Of a DNA stretch of 64,000 nt, positions 6,872 to 15,815 are shown one piece after another. The DNA is from Raineyella sp964402325 (GTDB lineage Bacteria; Actinomycetota; Actinomycetes; Propionibacteriales; Propionibacteriaceae): the NCBI GenBank assembly GCA_964402325.1, contig CAYOBI010000003.1, forward strand, positions 19,788 through 83,787. The letters are read 5' to 3'. Position 1 is the first letter of the stretch. Each line of letters opens with the position of its first letter. A program made the position numbers and the translations under genes. The notes beneath the pieces were generated by a model. It saw only the letters and a program-made list of their open reading frames with translations. It did no database searches and was not told the origin of the DNA.

Positions 6872-7810
6872 TCAGCGGACGCCGACGAGGCTGCGCGGAG
6901 CGGGCTGCTCGACCAGGGCGTGGCCCTCCAGGTCGTAGCGCGCCGGCAGGGTCGACAGCCCCTTCTCCCGGTAGAGCTCGACCGACTCGCGCATGCTCTC
7001 CAGCACGTACGGGGGGAACTCCATGCCGTTGCGGTTGGCCCAGACGATCCGGGCCTCGAGCCGGCCGACCTCCCGGGCGTACGCCTCGAGGTCACGGTCC
7101 AGGTCGAAGGTGACCATCAGGCCGCCGATGTCGCGCTTGTACTCCTCGTCACCGTTGGTGCCGACCATCGCGTACGAGGCGGTGCGCAGCTGCTGGACCA
7201 GCCAGCGTTGCCAGGGCCGCAGCTTGGTGCCGAGCAGCTCGGCGGACATCCGGTAGTAGGCGAAGTGGCCCGGCTCCTGGCGCTTGATGGGATGGATCAC
7301 CGACTCGGCGACGGCGTCCTCGCCGATCTCCTTGAGCCGGGCGGTGAAGCTGTTGTACGCCAGCACCGCCTGGCGCTCGGTGGCGGCGCCGGACAGGTAG
7401 AACATCATCCGCGAGACGTCCTGGATCGGGCGCCAGTGCGCCAGCGCGCCGAGCAGCCGGAAGCTCCAGCCGAAGGTCAGCTTCGGGGTGGACGGCGGCA
7501 GGCCGACGTCGGTGCACAGCCGGTCGAGGATCAGGCCGTGCTGGATCTCCTGCGGCTGCCAGACGTCCTGGTAGAAGAACCGGTCGGTCTCGTCGACCCC
7601 GGGGATGACGGTGAGGATCTCCAGGACGTTGCGGTCCACCTCGAGCTCCACCCGGGCAAGGTAGTGGAGGACATGGCCGAAGCGGGTGCGGACCAGTTCC
7701 GGGTCGCGCACCGTACGATCCACCGAGGCGAGCGGGATCGGTGGGTAGAGCTCTCCGAGCCGCTCCACGTGATCACGGATCTTCCCCGGGGTGACCTGCT
7801 TTCTTGGCAC
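6872..7810 (-). CDS. Ferritin-like diiron carboxylate protein (acyl-ACP desaturase-like fold)
   Basis: This 312-residue, largely helical protein has two ExxH motifs, EIQH (E88/H91) and EPGH (E179/H182). Two further glutamates are in LARVELEVDRNVLEI and GAATERQAVLAY. Four helices contributing E, ExxH, E, ExxH is the arrangement of the diiron centre in stearoyl-ACP desaturases, R2-like oxidases and related proteins. No membrane segment or signal peptide is visible. The substrate is unknown; oxygen activation for hydroxylation or desaturation, or an oxidase role, would fit. It starts with GTG, and TATCAT (7817-7822) lies 6 nt upstream, so it is probably leaderless. It faces away from infA-rpmJ by position but shares the strand. 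Confidence 0.65.
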   Translation of the reverse strand: MPRKQVTPGKIRDHVERLGELYPPIPLASVDRTVRDPELVRTRFGHVLHYLARVELEVDRNVLEILTVIPGVDETDRFFYQDVWQPQEIQHGLILDRLCTDVGLPPSTPKLTFGWSFRLLGALAHWRPIQDVSRMMFYLSGAATERQAVLAYNSFTARLKEIGEDAVAESVIHPIKRQEPGHFAYYRMSAELLGTKLRPWQRWLVQQLRTASYAMVGTNGDEEYKRDIGGLMVTFDLDRDLEAYAREVGRLEARIVWANRNGMEFPPYVLESMRESVELYREKGLSTLPARYDLEGHALVEQPAPRSLVGVR

Positions 7811-7816
7811 ACCCCG

Positions 7817-7822
7817 ATGATA
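7817..7822 (-). promoter_or_regulatory. Probable -10 element of the leaderless diiron gene
   Basis: TATCAT on the minus strand ends 6 nt before the GTG start, which places the transcription start at or beside the first codon. The interval CGGGGT is not a convincing ribosome-binding site. Confidence 0.45.
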
Positions 7823-7921
7823 TTGACCGGTCGGGCGGTTCCGAAAAGTCGGCCGCCTCCCGGTGCACGGAACGGCACACCGGCCGCGATCGGGCCCTCC
7901 GGCCGGGTCCGGGGACCGGGC

Positions 7922-8299
7922 TCAGAACACCAGCAGCACCGCGAGCAGGACGACCAGCACCAGCAGCGCGCCACCGCCGATCGCCAGCACCAGCAGACCG
8001 GCCCGGCCGGGACCCTTGATGTCCGCCAGTTCGCCGGGCCGGTTGGTCGTGGTCGAGGCGACGATCGCCGGCTCGTGGTACGTCGGGGCCGCGCCCACCA
8101 CCTCGACCACCGGCACCAACTCCCCGAGCGTACGGGCGGCGAACACCCGGTCCAGGGCGGCGTGATAGGCGTCGTCGTCGAGCCTGCCGTCGGTGTAGGC
8201 CGCGTTCACCCGCGCGGTCAGGTCATCGCGCTCCTGGTCGGAGACCGGCTTCGCGGGCTCCGAACGATAGCGGTACGGCACGGGCAGGTTGCTGCTCAT
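7922..8299 (-). CDS. DUF1707 domain membrane protein
   Basis: Residues ~18-70 (VSDQERDDLTARVNAAYTDGRLDDDAYHAALDRVFAARTLGEL) match DUF1707, a short actinobacterial domain usually placed N-terminal to membrane segments. A charged linker and one C-terminal hydrophobic helix (GLLVLAIGGGALLVLVVLLAVLLVF) complete the 125 residues. It is probably a single-pass inner-membrane protein with the DUF in the cytoplasm. The function is not established. It is monocistronic, divergent from yaaA. Confidence 0.75.
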   Translation of the reverse strand: MSSNLPVPYRYRSEPAKPVSDQERDDLTARVNAAYTDGRLDDDAYHAALDRVFAARTLGELVPVVEVVGAAPTYHEPAIVASTTTNRPGELADIKGPGRAGLLVLAIGGGALLVLVVLLAVLLVF

Positions 8300-8364
8300 G
8301 GCCCCAGACTAGCCGGGGCCGGGACACCGCCCGGGCCGGGCCGTGGCGCTGGCATGCTGGGCCG

Positions 8365-9126
8365 GTGTTGATCCTGCTGCCGCCGTCCGAGACCAAGACC
8401 CCCCGGACCCACGGGGCGCCCGCCGACCTCGACGGGCTGTCCTTCCCCGGGCTGGCGGCGGCGCGCCGGACGGTGCTGGCCGCGTTGGCCGAGGTGTCCG
8501 CCGCCCCCGGCGCCACCGGGGTGCTCGGTGTGCCGGACTCGCTGGCGGCGGAGGTCGCCCGCAACACGACGGTGCTGGACTCCCCCGCCACCCCGGTCAG
8601 CCGGCTCTACACCGGGGTGCTGTACGACGCGCTGGACCTGGCCACCCTCACCGGCCCGGCCCGCCGCCGGGCGAACGCCTGGCTGGTGGTGGTGTCGGCG
8701 GCGTACGGGGTGCTACGGCCGACCGACCGGGTCGGCGCCTACCGGCTGGCGATGGACGTCGACCTGCCCGGGGTGGGTCGGCTCGGCCCCTGGTGGCGCG
8801 ACCGGCTGGCCGACGAACTGACCACGGCCGCGGGCGCCGGGCTGGTGGTGGACTGCCGGTCCACCACCTACCTGCCGGCCTGGCACCCGACGGGCGCGAC
8901 GGCACGGCGCTGGGTGCGGGTCGTCGTACCGGGGGCCAGCCACCACGCCAAGCACACCCGCGGCCTGGTGGCCCGCCGGCTCTGCGAGCACGGCTCGGCG
9001 GCCCGGACCCCCACCGCGCTGGCGGCCGAGCTGGCGGCGAGGTTCGAGGTCCGGTTGGGCGCCCCGGCCCGGCCGGGACGCCCGTGGGACCTCAGCGTCA
9101 CCCCGCCGGGAACCGACGCGGCCTGA
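8365..9126 (+). CDS. yaaA: YaaA family protein (DUF328, peroxide-stress related)
   Basis: The 253-residue product starts MLILLPPSETKTPR, the family signature (LLPPSEGK in E. coli). Further family features are SRLYTGVLYDALDLATL, VVSAAYGVLRPTDRVGAYRL and a conserved SHHAKHTRGLVAR near the C-terminus. E. coli YaaA limits free iron and DNA damage under hydrogen peroxide stress and binds DNA. The start is GTG. CATGCT, a weak -10 match, lies 6 nt upstream, so the message may be leaderless. It converges on the next gene with 3 nt between stop codons. Confidence 0.85.
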   Translation: MLILLPPSETKTPRTHGAPADLDGLSFPGLAAARRTVLAALAEVSAAPGATGVLGVPDSLAAEVARNTTVLDSPATPVSRLYTGVLYDALDLATLTGPARRRANAWLVVVSAAYGVLRPTDRVGAYRLAMDVDLPGVGRLGPWWRDRLADELTTAAGAGLVVDCRSTTYLPAWHPTGATARRWVRVVVPGASHHAKHTRGLVARRLCEHGSAARTPTALAAELAARFEVRLGAPARPGRPWDLSVTPPGTDAA

Positions 9127-9129
9127 GGC

Positions 9130-12100
9130 TCAGCCCAGCATCGGCTGCAGGCCGAGCTCCCCGACCAGTCCGGCGCGGTAGTCCGGCGCGGACACCCGGG
9201 CAAGCTCGGCCCGGGCCCGGGTCAGCCGGTCCGCCAGGCCGAGACGCTCGGTCACCTCGGCGGCGTCGGAGCGGGCGACGAACCGGGCCAGGTGGTCGAC
9301 GGCCGCGCCGGCGCGGCGCACCCGGGCCGTCTGCTGGGCGTCGAGGCGGGCGGCGTACCAGTCGCTGGCCAGCACGTCGTCCCGGGTGAAGAGCTCCCGC
9401 ACCGTCGGGTCGTCGAGGGTCCGCCCGTCAGCGGTGGCGCCGAAGGCCATGATCTCCAGCACCGCGCGCAGCGGCGGACAGGCCAGGTCGGCGGTGCCGT
9501 CGGCGAAGTACGCCTTGGCGACCCGCTCGTGGGTGCGGACGATGGTGTCGACGCTCTCGGCGAAGACCGCCGGGTCCTGCAGCTCGGGGCGCAGCATCTC
9601 CTCGGTGAAGACCACGTCGGGGTGCATGAAGATCCGCCCGAAGTAGGCGGTCGCGAAGCGCTTCGTCATCCGGTAGCCGAGCCGGCCGGCGGCCACCGTA
9701 CGTCCCTCGACCTCCAGGTCGCCGACCTTCTCCAGGAAGCCCTGGTCGACCAGCGTCCGAGCGTCCCGCTCGGCCTCGCTCATCCGCGAGAACACCTCCG
9801 GCACCAGCAGGCTGATGTCGTGGTCGACCCGGACCTTGGGGCCGAGGTAGCCGGCGGAGGACAGCCAGCCGTCGTAGCCGGTGAGGATGTACGACAGCAG
9901 GGCCGCGTTGAGGTCGAACACCGCGGGCAGCGCGTTGAACGGGCCCTTGGTCAGCGCACCCTCGGAGCCCGCGCCGGTGGTCGACGGCGACTTGCCGGTC
10001 ATCGAACTGATGAACTCCATGAACAGTTCCGGCAGCTCGAGGTAGTGCAGCGGGTTGAAGGCGCACAGCGGCGGGACGCCGGGCTCGGGCGGGTTGTTCC
10101 GCCGCCCCGCGGCGACCAGGTCGACCGGGGTGGGCGCCGGCCGCGAGGTGGGCAGGCGCCTGTGCAGGTGCACCGCCAGGTCGGCCTTCGCGGTCTCGCC
10201 CGGGTCGGCGATATCGGGCCGGACCTGCAGGTAGCGGGGGTTCTTCGACGGCTTCCCGTCGACCAGCCGCGGCTGGGCCGAGCACACCCACCAGGCGGGG
10301 GTCTGCTCGTCGGGCAGCGCGGCGACCCGCCGGATCAGGTCCTGCGCAGGCTCGCTGAAGGTACTGAAGTCGACCGCGTCGTCGCGCATCTCGCGGGCCT
10401 CGCGGTGGTCGAGCGGCTGGAAGTTGGACAGGAAGGTGTCGGGCCGGGCGATGTCGCGCTCGGCCTGCTTGTCGTATCCGCGGTGGATGGCGTCGTCGGG
10501 GCGCTGGAAGAGCAGCCGCTCGCAGTTGGTGACCACCTTGCGGGACCGGTCACCGGGGAGACCGAGCACCGCCGCCGGGACCACCGTGCTGGCCGTGATG
10601 TCGTCCTCGGTCTGCACCTTGACGGCCGGGCTGAAGTCGGGCCGCAGGCTGAACAGCCGCCACGACCCGTCCTGGTCGAAGCCGACCCGCAGCATGTTGA
10701 CGATCACCTTGTCGCCGTCCAGCCGCAGGGCGTTGCCGGAGCGGCCGTTCATGATGCCGACGGTGAAGTGCCGGCGCCAGTCGGCGCCCCACTCCGGGCG
10801 GTAGGAGCGCTTGACGACGAAAACGAGTTCCTTGATGTGCTGCGGGATCGACCGCAGCCACTCGTTGTACTCCCAGGTGTAGTCCTCCGACGGCGTGAGC
10901 AGCTTGATCACGCTGCCGATGCTGCGCCGGTCGCTGAGCACCTCACGGTGGTCGGTGCCGTTGCGCGCCGGGTCGGCGAAGCGGTTGGTGAAGTCGCGGG
11001 CCAGGATCGAGGCGACGGTCTCGATGTCGGCGTCGAAGTCCTTGACGTACGCGTTGCCGTACACGAAGGCGTCGGTGATGGCCTTGGAGATCTCCGACTT
11101 GCCGCCGCCGGAGACCGTGCTCGGTTTGTGGCAGGCGGTCGAGCCGGCCGAGGTGCCGATCAGGCTCCACTGGGTGGGGTCGACGTCGGACTGTGCCATC
11201 CGGATCCGGTAGCCGTGCGGCCCGACGTACGTACGGTCGGCGCGCAGCGGGACGGCGGCGCGACCGCCGTGGCCGTCGGCCCAGGAGACCGACCGGTCGC
11301 GGATGCTGAAGAACGCCTGGCCCGGGACCAGCACGACCGACGGGTCGTCCGGGTCGAGTGCGTGGCCCTCCGGCTGCAGGACGAAGCGGCCCTCCTCGCG
11401 GGCGAGCACGTCGGCGAGGTCCCAGTCGTCGCCGGCGAGTTTGTCGTAGTACTCCTGCCCGACGAGGTAGCTCGGGAACACCAGCGCACCACCGGAGTGC
11501 TCCTCCTCCGCACCCCCGACAAGGTTGGCCGAGTAGCCGATCTGCGTCTTCACCTCCTTCTTGCAATAGCCGAAGTAGTTGTCGGCGATGACGGTGACGA
11601 TGACGCCGGAGGCGGTCCGGGCACAGATCTTGAAGGCCTTGCCGCCGTTGTAGAGCTCGTCCTCGGTCTGCCAGCACTGCCCGTCGCGGCGCTCGCGCTC
11701 GGTGGCCTCGTCCCGGTGCGGGAGGCCGAGGTCACGCTTGGTCATGTGGATCAGGTGCGGGGCGAGGATGACGCAGCCCGTGGTGCCGGTCCAGTGCTCC
11801 GGGTCGAGCGCGGCGTCGTTCTCCGGCAGCTGCGGGTCACCGGCGTTGCCGAAGATGCCCTCGACGAAGTCGAGGTTGCTGACCAGGCCGCCGGGGACGA
11901 TGAAGCGCACCTCCATCGTCCGCTGGGCGGACACGCCGGGCACCTCGGGGACCACGACCGGTCGCATCAGCAGCGAGACGAAGGTCCGCGCCGGGGTGTC
12001 GGAGCCAGCGGTCCAGGGCAGTTCCAGGGCCTCGGCCGGCGGCTGCAGGGCCAGCTCGAGCAGGCGGGCGAAGACGTCCTTGCGGACGCTGATCTTGTCG

Positions 12101-12525
12101 TCGGGGATCGGCAGCCCGCCCTGCGCGACGTGGAACACGCCGGCGGTGGTGCGCCGGTCGTTGACCGGGTTGTGCAGCACGCCGTTGGCCAGCCGGTAGC
12201 TGTGCACGTACGGCGACGTGAACGAGTCGCCGTCCTGCGGCAGCGACAGGCCACGGGCCAGGCCGGCCTGGTCGAGGACGAAGGTGGTGGCGGGCAGATG
12301 CGGACGCACCGGCGCGTCGGCGAGGTAGTCGTCGAGGAACGCCTGGATCCGGGAGTCGACCGGGCAGAGCTGGTCGAGCAGGCGGCGGCCGATCTCACGC
12401 TGCCGGGCCAGCAGGGGCGCGACGAGCCGGGTCTCCGCACCCCCGGCGCTGCCCTCGGCCACGGGCAGGCCGAGGAGTGCCAGGCGCACGTTGATCGCGG
12501 CGGCATGCACGTCAGAATTCACCAT
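9130..12525 (-). CDS. Probable PPi-dependent phosphoenolpyruvate carboxykinase
   Basis: At 1131 residues this is the largest block-1 protein. I recognise it by length and by motifs such as NYFGYCKKEVKTQIGY (near residue 316) and AEEEHSGGALVFPSYL. They match my memory of the PPi-type PEPCK family found in Propionibacterium freudenreichii and Entamoeba. That enzyme interconverts PEP + CO2 + phosphate with oxaloacetate + PPi, and so feeds the C4 branch of propionic fermentation. It is unrelated in length to the ~600-residue GTP-PEPCK. No signal peptide or membrane segment is visible. I chose ATG 12525 (GGGAAC upstream) over one 16 codons earlier, which would add only basic low-complexity residues. 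If the family match is wrong, it is a large conserved cytoplasmic protein of unknown function. Confidence 0.75.
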   Translation of the reverse strand: MVNSDVHAAAINVRLALLGLPVAEGSAGGAETRLVAPLLARQREIGRRLLDQLCPVDSRIQAFLDDYLADAPVRPHLPATTFVLDQAGLARGLSLPQDGDSFTSPYVHSYRLANGVLHNPVNDRRTTAGVFHVAQGGLPIPDDKISVRKDVFARLLELALQPPAEALELPWTAGSDTPARTFVSLLMRPVVVPEVPGVSAQRTMEVRFIVPGGLVSNLDFVEGIFGNAGDPQLPENDAALDPEHWTGTTGCVILAPHLIHMTKRDLGLPHRDEATERERRDGQCWQTEDELYNGGKAFKICARTASGVIVTVIADNYFGYCKKEVKTQIGYSANLVGGAEEEHSGGALVFPSYLVGQEYYDKLAGDDWDLADVLAREEGRFVLQPEGHALDPDDPSVVLVPGQAFFSIRDRSVSWADGHGGRAAVPLRADRTYVGPHGYRIRMAQSDVDPTQWSLIGTSAGSTACHKPSTVSGGGKSEISKAITDAFVYGNAYVKDFDADIETVASILARDFTNRFADPARNGTDHREVLSDRRSIGSVIKLLTPSEDYTWEYNEWLRSIPQHIKELVFVVKRSYRPEWGADWRRHFTVGIMNGRSGNALRLDGDKVIVNMLRVGFDQDGSWRLFSLRPDFSPAVKVQTEDDITASTVVPAAVLGLPGDRSRKVVTNCERLLFQRPDDAIHRGYDKQAERDIARPDTFLSNFQPLDHREAREMRDDAVDFSTFSEPAQDLIRRVAALPDEQTPAWWVCSAQPRLVDGKPSKNPRYLQVRPDIADPGETAKADLAVHLHRRLPTSRPAPTPVDLVAAGRRNNPPEPGVPPLCAFNPLHYLELPELFMEFISSMTGKSPSTTGAGSEGALTKGPFNALPAVFDLNAALLSYILTGYDGWLSSAGYLGPKVRVDHDISLLVPEVFSRMSEAERDARTLVDQGFLEKVGDLEVEGRTVAAGRLGYRMTKRFATAYFGRIFMHPDVVFTEEMLRPELQDPAVFAESVDTIVRTHERVAKAYFADGTADLACPPLRAVLEIMAFGATADGRTLDDPTVRELFTRDDVLASDWYAARLDAQQTARVRRAGAAVDHLARFVARSDAAEVTERLGLADRLTRARAELARVSAPDYRAGLVGELGLQPMLG

Positions 12526-12631
12526 GCGACTATTGTTCCCGCGCCGCGGCGCCGGAAAAGGGGGCCCCGCCACGTTGGTCCGACCATCGACGGCGTAGGG
12601 TACGCCGCCCTCCGCCCGCTGTCCGGGGAAT

Positions 12632-12693
12632 CAGCCCAGCCGGCCGTTCAGCCCAACCGGCCGTTCAGCCCAACCAGCCGTTCAGCCCAACAG
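12632..12693. repeat. 17-bp tandem repeat at the end of the ABC ATPase gene
   Basis: Three full copies and one partial copy of CAGCCCAACCGGCCGTT (one or two mismatches) run from 12632 to 12693. The partial copy includes the last codons and stop of the ABC ATPase gene, so each unit carries a copy of the gene's end (TTGGGCTGA on the minus strand). A 17-bp unit is not a multiple of three, consistent with a slippage expansion just outside the reading frame. Confidence 0.85.
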
Positions 12694-13497
12694 CGTACGG
12701 TCGCTGAGCGCCTCGGTGGCCCCGCGGACCTTGCCGAACTCCTTGAGCAGATCGGGGACGGTCGCCTTCGCCTTGGCCTCGGCGTCGATCTCGAAGATCA
12801 CGTCACCCTCGTGCATCATGATCAGCCGGTTGCCGAGCTGCAGCGCCTGCTCCATGTTGTGGGTGACCATCAGCGCCGTGAGGCCGTGCCGCTGGACCGC
12901 GTCGCCGGTGAGCCGGGTGACCAGGGCGGCCCGCTGCGGGTCGAGGGCGGCGGTGTGCTCGTCGAGAAGCAGGATCTCGGGCTCGCTGAAGGTGGCCATC
13001 AGCAGCGACAGGGCCTGCCGCTGGCCGCCGGACAGCATCCCGACCCGTACGCCCAGCCGGTCCTCGAGGCCGAGCTCGAGGGTGGCGAGCTCCTCGCGGA
13101 ACCGCTCGCGCTTGCGGGCGGAGACGCCGTGGCGCAGCCCGCGCCGCCGGCCGCGGGACAGCGCCATCGCGAGGTTCTGCTCGATGGTCATGTGCGGGGA
13201 GGTGCCGGCCATCGGGTCCTGGAAGACCCGGCTGATGTAGCGGGCCCGCTGGAAGTCGGCGAGCCGGGACACCTCGCGGCCGTCGATCCGGATGCTGCCG
13301 GCCTCGGGACGGTGCACGCCGGCGATCACGTTCAGCAAGGTCGACTTGCCGGCGCCGTTGGAGCCGATGATGGTGACGAAGTCCCCCTCGTCGAGGGTGA
13401 GCGACACGCTCTTGAGGGCCACCCGCTCGTTGACCGTGTGCGGGTAGAAGACCTTGGTGACGTTGGTCAGCTCGAGCTTCGCCTCGTGGGTCGTCAT
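12682..13497 (-). CDS. ABC transporter ATP-binding protein (TrpZ-like)
   Basis: The 271-residue protein has Walker A GSNGAGKST, the signature LSGGQRQALSLL, Walker B EILLLDEHTAALDP and the switch histidine in VTHNMEQAL. It energises the membrane permease encoded just upstream. The ATG chosen overlaps the permease stop as ATGA with GAGGAG upstream; a GTG three codons earlier is the alternative. The operon order is binding protein, permease, ATPase, as in TrpXYZ-type importers proposed to take up aromatic amino acids. The gene ends in short tandem repeats. Confidence 0.88.
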   Translation of the reverse strand: MTTHEAKLELTNVTKVFYPHTVNERVALKSVSLTLDEGDFVTIIGSNGAGKSTLLNVIAGVHRPEAGSIRIDGREVSRLADFQRARYISRVFQDPMAGTSPHMTIEQNLAMALSRGRRRGLRHGVSARKRERFREELATLELGLEDRLGVRVGMLSGGQRQALSLLMATFSEPEILLLDEHTAALDPQRAALVTRLTGDAVQRHGLTALMVTHNMEQALQLGNRLIMMHEGDVIFEIDAEAKAKATVPDLLKEFGKVRGATEALSDRTLLG

Positions 13498-14444
13498 CGC
13501 GCGCACTCCTCGGCGGCGTCCGCCGACACGGCGGCGGCACCCTCGTCGTACGGTTCGGTCAGCTTCTGCAGCCGCTCCTGTCGTCGGGCCACCAGCCGGC
13601 GGACCACGTCCCAGCGCGGCAGCAGCAGCGCGACCACCACCAGGACGGCGGAGATCAGCTTCATGTCGTTGGGGTTGAAGCCGATCATCAGGGCGAGCTG
13701 GATCACCACCCGGTAGATCACCGAGCCGACCACCACGGCCGCGGCGGCGACGACGACCGTACGCTGCCCGAAGATCGCCTGGCCGATGATCACCGAGGCC
13801 AGGCCGGCGACGATCAGGCCGATGCCCATGCCGATGTCGGCGAAGCCCTGGTACTGGGCGATCAGCGCGCCGCAGAGGGCGACCAGGCCGTTGGAGAGGG
13901 ACAGCCCGATGATCTTCATCCGGTCGGTGTTCACCCCCAACGAGCGGATCATCGCCTGGTTGTCACCGGTGGCCTGCATCGCCAGGCCGAAGTCCGTCGA
14001 TAGCAGCCAGACCAGCGCGGCGGTGAGCAGGGCCCCCAGGCCGAGGAAGATCAGCACCGAGACCGGGGTGCCGAGCAGCTTGGCGTCCCGCAGCGGGGTG
14101 ATGATCGTCTCCGCGCGCAGCAGCGGCACGTTGGCCCGGCCCATGATCCGCAGGTTGATCGAGTAGAGCGCGATCTGGGTCAGAATGCCGGCGAGCAGCG
14201 GGTTGATGCCACCCTTGGCGTGCAGCACGCCGGTGACCGCCCCGGCGGCCAGGCCGACGACGATGGCGGCCCCGGTGGCCAGCCAGGGGTCGACGCCGGC
14301 GACGATGAGCGCGGCGGTGGTCGCTGCCCCGCTGGTGAACGAACCGTCGACGGTCAGGTCGGCGAAGTCGAGGATCCGGAAGGAGATGTAGACCCCCAAC
14401 GCCATCACGGCGAAGATCAGTCCCAGGTCCAGGGCGACGATCAT
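13494..14444 (-). CDS. ABC transporter permease (TrpY-like)
   Basis: The 316-residue, strongly hydrophobic protein begins MIVALDLGLIFAVMALGVYI, then SFRILDFADLTVDGSF. That is the characteristic start of permeases paired with DUF534/PF04392 binding proteins (branched-chain amino-acid permease superfamily). I count about eight to nine membrane segments. Ahead of the basic C-terminal tail lies QLALMIGFNPNDMKLISAVLVV. The start has a good AGAAGGAGG site; an upstream ATG would add 57 proline/arginine-rich residues unlike any permease. It lies 121 nt after the binding-protein gene and overlaps the ATPase gene by 4 nt. Confidence 0.88.
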   Translation of the reverse strand: MIVALDLGLIFAVMALGVYISFRILDFADLTVDGSFTSGAATTAALIVAGVDPWLATGAAIVVGLAAGAVTGVLHAKGGINPLLAGILTQIALYSINLRIMGRANVPLLRAETIITPLRDAKLLGTPVSVLIFLGLGALLTAALVWLLSTDFGLAMQATGDNQAMIRSLGVNTDRMKIIGLSLSNGLVALCGALIAQYQGFADIGMGIGLIVAGLASVIIGQAIFGQRTVVVAAAAVVVGSVIYRVVIQLALMIGFNPNDMKLISAVLVVVALLLPRWDVVRRLVARRQERLQKLTEPYDEGAAAVSADAAEECAR

Positions 14445-14565
14445 GCGCCCCCCTCCTTCTCTCTGTGTGTCGTACGGTGCTCCCCCGCGCCGGGTGCGGG
14501 CGGGGAGGCCGGGCTCGACGGCGGCCGCCGGGCGAGAGTCCTCACCCGACGGCCGCCGGCGACGG

Positions 14566-15552
14566 TCAGTAGGTCGTCGCGGCCTGCTTGACCAGGTCGT
14601 CGGGGATGGTGACACCCATCCGTTCGGCGGCGGCCTTGTTGATCACCAGCTGGACGTCGGCCTGCGACTCGACCGGCATGGTGGCCGGCTTCGCGCCCTG
14701 GGTGAGGATCTTGACGGCCATCTGGCCGGTCTGGTACCCGAGCTTGGTGTAGTCGATGCCGTACGTGGCGACGGCGCCGCTCTTGACCGAGTCACCCTCA
14801 CCGGCGATCACCGGGATCTTCTTGCTCTCGCCGACCTGGATCACCGAGGCCAGTGCCGAGACCACGACATTGTCCGTCGGGACGTAGATGGCGTCCACCC
14901 CGGACAGGGACTGGGCGCCCTGGAGCACCTCGGAGGAGTTCGAGACGGCGGACTCCTTGACGGTCAGGCCCTCCTTGGCGGCCGCCTCCTTGGCCAGCTT
15001 CACCTGCACGCTGGAGTTGACCTCACCGGAGCTGTAGATGATGCCGACCGTGGTGGCCGTGGGCTTGAGCTGCTTGACCAGGCTGATCTGCTTGGCGACC
15101 GGGTTGAGGTCAGTGGTGCCGGTGACGTTGCCGCCGGGGGCGTCGAGGGACTTCACCAGCTGGGCGGCGACCGGGTCGGTGACCGCGGTGAACAGGATCG
15201 GGGTGTCGGTGATCGCCTGAGCCGCGGCCTGCGAGGTCGGGGTGGCGATGGCGAGGACGAGGTCCTTCTTGTCGGTGGCGAACTTGGTGGCGATCGAGGT
15301 CGCCGTCGCCTGGTCGCCCTGGGCGTTCTGCTCGTCGTAGTCGATCGTGAGACCGGCGTCGGCCAGGGCCTTCTTGAAACCTTCCCGGGAGGCGTCCAGC
15401 GACGGGTGCGAGACGATCTGGGTGATCCCGACCTTGTACGTCTTCGACGCCGACGGCTGGGACCCCGCGGTCGAAGCGGAGTTGCCGCAGGCGGCGAGGA
15501 GCATCGTGGCGGCGGCGATCGCGCCGACGACGCCGAGACGGGCTGACTTCAT
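14566..15552 (-). CDS. ABC transporter substrate-binding lipoprotein (TrpX-like, PF04392)
   Basis: This 328-residue protein has a lipoprotein signal: MKSARLGVVGAIAAATMLLAACGNS, where LAAC is the lipobox and the Cys becomes lipidated. The mature part (KVGITQIVSHPSLDASREGFKKAL, then TAVTDPVAAQLV and GIIYSSGEVNS) matches the DUF534 family of binding proteins in the TrpXYZ group. It should capture ligand outside the membrane for the adjacent permease. Tryptophan or tyrosine is the usual proposal, but specificity cannot be read here. The start is supported by AGGAAAGGAC; the reading frame runs 63 codons further upstream without family features. Confidence 0.87.
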   Translation of the reverse strand: MKSARLGVVGAIAAATMLLAACGNSASTAGSQPSASKTYKVGITQIVSHPSLDASREGFKKALADAGLTIDYDEQNAQGDQATATSIATKFATDKKDLVLAIATPTSQAAAQAITDTPILFTAVTDPVAAQLVKSLDAPGGNVTGTTDLNPVAKQISLVKQLKPTATTVGIIYSSGEVNSSVQVKLAKEAAAKEGLTVKESAVSNSSEVLQGAQSLSGVDAIYVPTDNVVVSALASVIQVGESKKIPVIAGEGDSVKSGAVATYGIDYTKLGYQTGQMAVKILTQGAKPATMPVESQADVQLVINKAAAERMGVTIPDDLVKQAATTY

Positions 15553-15741
15553 CGCTGTGGGTCCTTTCCTCTGCGGCGCGCCTTCGCACCACCGTGTCAC
15601 TGCGGGCTCATTCTGCCCCGTCGCCGACCCGGCATCCGGCCGGTAAGACGGTCCCGAAGGTACCAATCGGGTGACATCGCGGCCCGTCGAGGACGTGGTA
15701 CGGCCCGGCGTCGTGCCGCACACCAAACCGAACCGCATCAC

Positions 15742-15790
15742 TTCGTATTGACTTTGATGAAGAGATATATAAGCTCATACGCAGTTCAAC
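15742..15790 (+). promoter_or_regulatory. AT-rich promoter-like island upstream of DUF4395/thioredoxin genes
   Basis: This is one of the most AT-rich stretches in the window. It contains TTCGTA (15742-15747) and TATATA (15766-15771) at 18-nt spacing, and TTGACT at 15748-15753. The exact promoter cannot be fixed, but the island sits 26 nt before the start codon region of the operon and is a plausible site for both polymerase and a regulator. Confidence 0.4.
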
Positions 15791-15815
15791 TCGCCACCTC
15801 CCGGAGGTCCTCACC

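Noticed and set aside
9292..13716. Very long open frame (1474 codons) on the plus strand opposite the PEPCK and ABC ATPase genes
   Set aside because: It is the antisense shadow of GC-rich genes: low-complexity composition, no domain, no ribosome-binding site, and it spans two real genes.
15553..15815. Riboswitch or T-box upstream of the TrpX-like gene
   Set aside because: No T-box sequence, no terminator/antiterminator pair and no conserved riboswitch core were recognisable.
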